Made by a program: the position numbers and the translations under genes. Positions 58,979 to 64,000 of a DNA stretch of 64,000 nucleotides are shown piece by piece; positions within the stretch are counted from its first letter, which is position 1, and every line of letters starts with the position of its first letter. A model generated the notes under the pieces. It had not been told where the DNA came from, did no database searches, and saw nothing but the letters and a program-made list of their open reading frames with translations. This DNA comes from Flavobacteriales bacterium (GTDB lineage Bacteria; Bacteroidota; Bacteroidia; Flavobacteriales_D; Parvicellaceae): positions 1-64,000 of the forward strand of contig JAOASC010000044.1 of NCBI GenBank assembly GCA_025210295.1. The letters are read 5' to 3'.

Positions 58979-61009
58979 ATGAAAAAACAATTACTTAGTT
59001 CAGTTACAGCATTATTATCAGCATCTGCTTTGATGGCTCAATTGCCAGTAAGTCAGACTGCGAGTAATAAAAATGTTGTCTTAGAAGAATTCACGGGGAT
59101 TTATTGTGGGTTCTGTCCAGATGGGCATAGAATCGCTAATAATATAAAGGCAGCTAATCCTGATGATGTGGTATTAATTAATGTCCATGTTGGAGGTTAT
59201 GCTAATCCAAATGGATCGGATCCTGATTTTAGAACGCCGTTTGGTTCGGCTATTGTCAATCAAACAGATTTACAAGGCTATCCAGCTGGAACAGTGAATA
59301 GACATCTGTTTGCTGGTAATTCTCAACAAGGAGGGAGCGGTACAGCCCAAGGAAGAAATACATGGACTTCTACTTCGTCAACAATTCTTTCTGAATCATC
59401 GTATGCGAATGTAGCTTTACAGGCTTCTTTAGATATACAAACTAGAGAGATTACAGTAGATGTCGAAGTTTATTATACAGGGAATGGAGCTGCAGCTAAC
59501 CGATTAAATGTGGCTTTGCTTCAAAATGGAATAGAGGGACCACAATCGGGGATGTCAGCTAATAACGCTCAAATTTTGCCGAATGGTAACTACGAACATA
59601 ATCATATGTTACGTCACTTAATTACAGGGCAATGGGGAGATACCATTTCAACGACAAGTCAAGGGACGTTAATACAACGTCAATATGTTTATTCAATTCC
59701 TGCAGATTTAAATGGAGTTGCTTATGAGTTGGGTGAATTAGAAGTTGTTGCTTTCTTGGCGGAAGGACAACAAGAGATTATTACAGGTGCTGAGGGACCT
59801 ATTAGTTATGTAATCCCTCCGGGAACGACTTTAGTTGATTTAGCATCTTCAACAAATATGCAAAGTCCTAATTCATATTGTGATGGAGCAGTTGTTCCAG
59901 AAATAACGGTGAATAATGCAGATACTGCTTCGATTACTTCTTATGAGGTGTCTTACTCTTTAAATGGGGGAACAGCTGTCACACAAACAGTTTCTAACCC
60001 GTTAGCTGGAGGGGCTTCTGCAACAACATCATTCCCTGGAATTACATTGTCTCCTGGAGAGAACGTTTTTACTTACACTGTTAATGCGTTAAATGGATCT
60101 TCTTACGTTGAGGTAGTTATGGGGAATAATTCTGCTACTTCGGAAGCAATTTATATTGTGCCATCAGCAGCATTTGCCCAGACGCATCAAGAAGGCTTCG
60201 AAAGTTCTAGCGTTGGAGCTAGTGCACCTAATAATGCTATTGCTGATAATCCAGATGATATTTCAGCTTTGGTTGTGAGTAACGCAGTTAGTAATAGTGT
60301 ATCCCAAGAGATAGGAGGTTTTGGAAAAAGCTCTAAGAGTTTTTTATGGAATTTCTTTTCTATTCCAACTGGAAAAAGCTCAATGCTTGTTTTTGAAAAG
60401 TTAGACTTTAGCGTTGGTACAGGGCATGGTGTTAAGTTTAACCACGCGTATGCTCAGTATCAGGCAGAAAATGATAAACTAGAAGTTTTAGTCTCTACAG
60501 ACTGTGGAATTACTTGGTCGAATGTATATTCTAAACAAGGTTCAGCATTGACTACTGCTAGTGCATCAACAAGTAGCTTTTTCCCTGCCGTTACAGAGTG
60601 GAAAAATAACTTTGTAGACTTAGCAAGTTATGCTGGGGAGTCTGAAGTTATCATTGCTTTTAAAGGAACTTCAGCTTATGGTAATAACCTTTTTGTTGAT
60701 GATATTCAAATTTTAGATGGAACAACTATTGGAGTTGAGGAAAATGAAGCATTAAGTTCGGCTACTGTATATCCAAATCCATCTAATGGAAACTCAGTAT
60801 TAGCATTGAGTTTATCAGAGCAGGCTGGTGTAAATGTAGCAATTTATAATAGCTTAGGTGAGTTGGTTGTTGCGAATACTACTCACAATCTATCGGCTGG
60901 AGTCGCAAATCTTAACTTAGACTTGTCTAATTTAAATAATGGTGTTTATTTTGCACATGTAACTATCGACGGTAGTACAGTCGTAAAACAAATAACATTA
61001 TTCAAATAA
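58979..61009 (+). CDS. Omp28-like T9SS-sorted protein with CxxC
   Basis: A 676-residue exported protein. A signal peptide (1-20, ending ALMAQ) precedes a thioredoxin-like Omp28 domain (about 30-265) with VVLEEFTGIYCGFCPDGH, the CxxC pair C43-C46, and NVHVGGYANPNGSDPDFRTP. A beta-sandwich and a MAM/jelly-roll-like region follow (about 400-585, ending VIIAFKGTSAYGNNLFVDDI). The type A sorting domain has VYPNPSNGNSVLALSL, VAIYNSLGELVV and LNNGVYFAHV. It should be exported by the T9SS. It is a distant paralogue of the Omp28 lipoprotein across the divergent promoter region. It has its own terminator. Confidence 0.9.
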   Translation: MKKQLLSSVTALLSASALMAQLPVSQTASNKNVVLEEFTGIYCGFCPDGHRIANNIKAANPDDVVLINVHVGGYANPNGSDPDFRTPFGSAIVNQTDLQGYPAGTVNRHLFAGNSQQGGSGTAQGRNTWTSTSSTILSESSYANVALQASLDIQTREITVDVEVYYTGNGAAANRLNVALLQNGIEGPQSGMSANNAQILPNGNYEHNHMLRHLITGQWGDTISTTSQGTLIQRQYVYSIPADLNGVAYELGELEVVAFLAEGQQEIITGAEGPISYVIPPGTTLVDLASSTNMQSPNSYCDGAVVPEITVNNADTASITSYEVSYSLNGGTAVTQTVSNPLAGGASATTSFPGITLSPGENVFTYTVNALNGSSYVEVVMGNNSATSEAIYIVPSAAFAQTHQEGFESSSVGASAPNNAIADNPDDISALVVSNAVSNSVSQEIGGFGKSSKSFLWNFFSIPTGKSSMLVFEKLDFSVGTGHGVKFNHAYAQYQAENDKLEVLVSTDCGITWSNVYSKQGSALTTASASTSSFFPAVTEWKNNFVDLASYAGESEVIIAFKGTSAYGNNLFVDDIQILDGTTIGVEENEALSSATVYPNPSNGNSVLALSLSEQAGVNVAIYNSLGELVVANTTHNLSAGVANLNLDLSNLNNGVYFAHVTIDGSTVVKQITLFK

Positions 61010-61026
61010 TTAAATATATATAAGTT

Positions 61027-61062
61027 AAGCCCTTACCTGTTGTGTACAATAGGTAAGGGCTT
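61027..61062 (+). terminator. Terminator of the Omp28-like T9SS gene
   Basis: AAGCCCTTACCT (61027-61038) pairs perfectly with AGGTAAGGGCTT (61051-61062), a 12-bp stem followed by TTT. Confidence 0.9.
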
Positions 61063-61078
61063 TTTAATACTGCTAGAT

Positions 61079-61831
61079 ATGAAATTAATAACATCAATCT
61101 TTTTTGTCCTATTGTTTATAGGAGTACAAGCTCAATTGAAGCTGATCGACCCATTGCATCCTGGTGCTGATTTTAATAACACCACAATTACAGTTTCAGG
61201 GGTTCCTGCTGATAACGATTTGGAATTCCCATTATCAGTAATCAATACATCAACAGAGAATTATACGATAAAATGTCGAAGAACAGAAGTAGATGTTTTA
61301 GCAGGTACAACGAATAGCACTTGTTGGGTGGTGTGTCCTCCTGATGTAAATGCGGGAGATTATCCTGTAATGGTTATTGGGCAAAATGGAGTAGAGTACG
61401 ATTATAGTTTAGCACCAGGAGATACCGCAATTGGTTTCTTGGCACATTACGGACCTCATAATATAGATGGATGCTCTTTGTTTAAGTATGAGTTTTTTGA
61501 CGCGGCAGATCCAAATACTGCGTTAGGTACTGTGTATGGTCGCTTTGTGCATAATGTGTCAACTTCTTGTACAGCAGCACTAACAGAAATGTCTAAAGTG
61601 AACTTTTCTATCTATCCTAATCCAGCAAGTGATCAACTAAATGTTGAAGTTGATTTAAAAAATGTAGATGTGAAAATTATTGATATGTTAGGGAAGACAG
61701 TACTAACAGCAGTAAATGTCAACAATTCAACTAAAATAAACTTGATGGATTTAAACAATGGAATTTATTTTGTTTCAGTTCTAGATAAAGGGACTGTTTT
61801 GAAAACAGAAAAACTAATTGTTAAACATTAG
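61079..61831 (+). CDS. T9SS type A sorted protein, small
   Basis: The start is ATG 61079 (250 residues); an in-frame ATG at 61040 lies inside the preceding terminator hairpin and adds no signal sequence. A signal peptide (1-18, ending VQAQ) precedes one beta-sandwich (about 25-165, ELDFPLSVINTSTENY-like NDLEFPLSVINTSTENYTIK), which has several cysteines (CRRTEVDV, CWVVCPPDV, GCSLFKYEF, TSCTAAL). The sorting domain has FSIYPNPASDQLNVEV, VKIIDMLGKTVL and LNNGIYFVSVL. No enzyme motif is visible. It is 16 bases past the terminator stem, so partial read-through or a promoter within the hairpin would be needed. Confidence 0.87.
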   Translation: MKLITSIFFVLLFIGVQAQLKLIDPLHPGADFNNTTITVSGVPADNDLEFPLSVINTSTENYTIKCRRTEVDVLAGTTNSTCWVVCPPDVNAGDYPVMVIGQNGVEYDYSLAPGDTAIGFLAHYGPHNIDGCSLFKYEFFDAADPNTALGTVYGRFVHNVSTSCTAALTEMSKVNFSIYPNPASDQLNVEVDLKNVDVKIIDMLGKTVLTAVNVNNSTKINLMDLNNGIYFVSVLDKGTVLKTEKLIVKH

Positions 61832-61856
61832 TATTTAATACTTGTTAAGTAAGTAT

Positions 61857-61880
61857 AAGTGAGCTTGTTTGAGCTCACTT
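61857..61880 (+). terminator. Terminator of the small T9SS gene
   Basis: AAGTGAGCT (61857-61865) and AGCTCACTT (61872-61880) form a 9-bp stem with a 6-base loop, followed by six T residues. Confidence 0.9.
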
Positions 61881-62011
61881 TTTTTTGCTTTGCCTTTTTG
61901 AAAAGGCTGAATTAGGTATCCTTTTTTGTAGAATAAAAAGTATAAAAAGAATTTATTTTAAGTTTTAAAAACTCATTTTGTTTATTTTTAACAACTTCAA
62001 TATTAATTTAT

Positions 62012-62019
62012 TACTTTTG
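62012..62019 (+). promoter_or_regulatory. -7 box of queA
   Basis: TACTTTTG matches TAnnTTTG and lies 81 bases before the ATG at 62101. Confidence 0.5.
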
Positions 62020-62100
62020 CAATCCAAAATTATTGTCGAATGAAATCAATGCGGAAGAAACTGTTGGCTTCATTTGATCATAAAAAATAAATAAAAACAG

Positions 62101-63150
62101 ATGAAATTATCACAATTTGAATTTGATTTACCAGAAGAGTTATTGGCTGAATATCCTGCAGATGTAAGGGATGAATCAAGGTTAATGGTTGTTCATAGAG
62201 ATACGGGAGAAATTGAACATAAAATGTTTAAAGATATTATCGATTATTTCGATGATGGAGATGTTTTTGTGTTAAATAATACAAAAGTCTTCCCTGCTAG
62301 AATGTATGGTAATAAGGAAAAGACTGGAGCAAGAATAGAAGTGTTCTTGTTGAGAGAATTAAACAGAGAAAGCTTATTGTGGGATGTTTTGGTAGATCCA
62401 GCAAGAAAAATAAGAATAGGTAATAAACTTTACTTTGGAGAGAATGATGAATTAATGGCTGAGGTTATTGATAATACAACTTCAAGAGGAAGAACATTAA
62501 GATTTTTATTTGATGGATCTTACGAAGAGTTCCAAGCAGTGATTAAAAAATTGGGGCAAACTCCTCTTCCAAAATATATAAAAAGAGAGCCAACGCCTGA
62601 GGATGAAGATCGTTACCAAACAATTTTTGCTAAAGAAGAGGGTGCTGTAGCCGCTCCTACTGCTGGTTTACATTTTAGTAAACAACTCATGAAGAGACTG
62701 GAGATTAAAGGAGTTGACTTTACAGAGTTAACGCTACATGTTGGTTTAGGTACTTTTAGAGGAGTAGAAGTAGAGGATTTAACAAAGCATAAAATGGACT
62801 CAGAGCAACTTTTTATTCCTCAAGAAGCTGCAGATAGAGTCAATAAAGCTAAAGCTGAAAAGAAAAAAGTTGTTGCAATTGGTACAACATCTATGAGAGC
62901 TCTAGAAACGTCAGTTTCAGTTAATAAAAATCTAAAACCTTATGAAGGATGGACGAATAAATTTATTTTCCCTCCTTATGATTTTAGTATCGCTGATGCA
63001 ATGGTGACTAATTTCCATACGCCTAAATCAACGTTGTTAATGATGATTAGTGCCTATGCTGGGTATGATTTGACGATGAAAGCTTATAAAGAAGCTGTTA
63101 AAGAAAAATACCGTTTCTATTCGTATGGAGACGCAATGTTGATTCTTTAA
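62101..63150 (+). CDS. queA: tRNA preQ1(34) S-adenosylmethionine ribosyltransferase-isomerase
   Basis: A 349-residue enzyme of queuosine synthesis. It transfers and isomerises the ribosyl group of S-adenosylmethionine onto preQ1 in tRNA, giving epoxyqueuosine. Family motifs: [20 protein letters not shown] at the start, [61 protein letters not shown] and [20 protein letters not shown]. Length matches the family. A strong hairpin terminator follows, and the next gene rlmN is also an RNA-modifying enzyme. Confidence 0.97.
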   Translation: MKLSQFEFDLPEELLAEYPADVRDESRLMVVHRDTGEIEHKMFKDIIDYFDDGDVFVLNNTKVFPARMYGNKEKTGARIEVFLLRELNRESLLWDVLVDPARKIRIGNKLYFGENDELMAEVIDNTTSRGRTLRFLFDGSYEEFQAVIKKLGQTPLPKYIKREPTPEDEDRYQTIFAKEEGAVAAPTAGLHFSKQLMKRLEIKGVDFTELTLHVGLGTFRGVEVEDLTKHKMDSEQLFIPQEAADRVNKAKAEKKKVVAIGTTSMRALETSVSVNKNLKPYEGWTNKFIFPPYDFSIADAMVTNFHTPKSTLLMMISAYAGYDLTMKAYKEAVKEKYRFYSYGDAMLIL

Positions 63151-63172
63151 TAAAGTTAAAATAAAAGATAAT

Positions 63173-63205
63173 AAAACCTCATTCAAATAAAATGAATGAG
63201 GTTTT
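63173..63205 (+). terminator. Terminator of queA
   Basis: AAAACCTCATTCA (63173-63185) pairs perfectly with TGAATGAGGTTTT (63193-63205), a 13-bp stem with a 7-base loop, followed by more T. Confidence 0.92.
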
Positions 63206-63224
63206 TTGTATTATTACAGTACAA

Positions 63225-64000
63225 ATGGATAAGAAAGTAGATATAAGACAGCTAACTTTAGAGGAGTTGAAAAACTATTTTGTAGAAATAGGAGAAAAAC
63301 CATTTCGAGCAAAACAAGTCTACGAATGGCTTTGGAAAAAATCATCAACAGATTTTGATGATATGAGCAATTTATCATTAGCGCTTAGGGAAAAAATGAA
63401 AGCGCATTTTGAAATTCGTTATTTAACAATAGCTGAATCTCAAAAAAGTAGTGATAAGACCATTAAGAGTGTTTTTAAACTTTCCGACGGAGCTGTGGTC
63501 GAAGGGGTGTTGATTCCTACTTCAAAAAGAATGACAGCATGCATTTCAGTTCAGGTAGGTTGTAGCTTAGCGTGCGACTTTTGCGCGACAGGAAAATTAA
63601 AACGCGTAAGAAATTTAAATCCTGATGAAATTTATGATCAAGTAGTACTGATTAATAATCAGGCTATTTCTGAATATGGAATTCCGCTATCAAATATTGT
63701 CTATATGGGGATGGGGGAGCCTTTGCTGAATTATAAAAATATGCGACATTCTATTGATAAAATAACGCATGAAGATGGCTTAGGGATGTCGCCCAAAAGA
63801 ATTACTGTTTCGACGGCAGGTATTGCGAAAATGATTGAAAAATTAGCAGATGATGAGGTGAAATTTAATTTGGCACTTTCATTACATGCTGCTAATGATG
63901 TAAAACGCTCTAAAATTATGGAGATTAATGATTCTAATTCGTTAAGTGAGTTAGCAAAATCATTACGTTATTTTCATAAAAAAACAGGAAAACGCGTCAC
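63225..64000 (+). CDS. rlmN: 23S rRNA (adenine2503-C2)-methyltransferase, 3' end outside window
   Basis: ATG 63225; the frame is open to the window end, so 258 of about 345 residues are visible. A radical SAM enzyme that methylates A2503 of 23S rRNA and A37 of some tRNAs. The N-terminal helix-hairpin-helix-like part (LTLEELKNYFVEIGEKPFRA) is followed by VLIPTSKRMTACISVQVGC. The radical SAM CxxxCxxC motif is CSLACDFC, with GMGEPLLNY and ITVSTAGIAKMIEKLADD after it. The final region with the second catalytic Cys is outside the window. The ATG is only 20 bases after the queA terminator stem, with no obvious promoter between. Confidence 0.96.
   Translation, partial: MDKKVDIRQLTLEELKNYFVEIGEKPFRAKQVYEWLWKKSSTDFDDMSNLSLALREKMKAHFEIRYLTIAESQKSSDKTIKSVFKLSDGAVVEGVLIPTSKRMTACISVQVGCSLACDFCATGKLKRVRNLNPDEIYDQVVLINNQAISEYGIPLSNIVYMGMGEPLLNYKNMRHSIDKITHEDGLGMSPKRITVSTAGIAKMIEKLADDEVKFNLALSLHAANDVKRSKIMEINDSNSLSELAKSLRYFHKKTGKRV

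Overview
The window is an AT-rich chromosomal segment of a Bacteroidota bacterium, most likely of the order Flavobacteriales (Crocinitomicaceae-like at a guess). The evidence is several secreted proteins with type IX secretion (T9SS) C-terminal sorting domains, DUF6029, Omp28, DUF2141 and DUF1501/DUF1800 proteins, start codons without a clear Shine-Dalgarno sequence, and many copies of the Bacteroidota -7 promoter box TAnnTTTG. I see no rRNA, tRNA, transposase, integrase, prophage or CRISPR array. Apart from two genes cut by the window edges, every gene looks intact.

Layout. 1-5176: the end of a large repetitive TPR/coiled-coil protein, an Smr-domain protein and groES-groEL, followed by a folded 3' UTR RNA candidate. 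5177-10911: a DUF6515 protein, a membrane-anchored SpoIIE-type phosphatase and leuS. 10911-17111: a secreted T9SS protein, a LytS/LytTR two-component pair and two fibre-like secreted proteins with near-identical heads but different C-termini. 17192-25221: a UvrD/PcrA helicase, a TPR protein, the DUF1800-DUF1501 pair and RNase R. 25542-31445: a GH39-like secreted glycosidase, a MoxR ATPase, a stand-alone T9SS type B sorting domain, inorganic pyrophosphatase, a small lipoprotein, a NarL-type regulator and a rhodanese. 31633-34808: a 60-residue protein and a BtuB/BtuG-like outer membrane uptake pair. 34897-37056: a tight five-gene operon containing two tandem DUF2141 genes. 37129-43577: M28 and M17 peptidases, pdxA, Dps, a metal-binding lipoprotein, an EamA transporter and a YkgJ Fe-S/zinc-cluster protein. 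43603-51189: glycosyltransferases, a T9SS protein, an OmpH chaperone, pabB-tilS, a small protein and a lytic transglycosylase. 51370-55613: a surface-glycan cluster with a PMT-type glycosyltransferase fused to MORN repeats, a GT2 paralogue that has lost its catalytic motifs, a methyltransferase and an intact GT2. 55622-61831: a TlpA-DUF6029-Omp28 operon, diverging from a second Omp28-like T9SS protein and another T9SS protein. 62101-64000: queA and the 5' part of rlmN.

How the genes fit together. Much of the window concerns the cell envelope: T9SS cargo, outer membrane uptake (BtuB/BtuG), periplasmic folding and redox (OmpH, TlpA, Omp28), cell-wall cleavage and glycan assembly. Housekeeping genes (groESL, leuS, uvrD, rnr, ppa, pdxA, pabB, tilS, queA, rlmN) are interspersed. 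Several genes have a -7 promoter box only 5-7 bases before the start codon, which suggests leaderless mRNAs. The least ordinary items are the PMT-MORN fusion with its neighbouring pseudoenzyme, the structured RNA after groEL, the head-sharing fibre pair with a C1q-like tip, and the CHU_C-only secreted protein. I found no strong evidence for a wholly new multi-gene system. The 51.4-55.6 kb glycan cluster is the best candidate.
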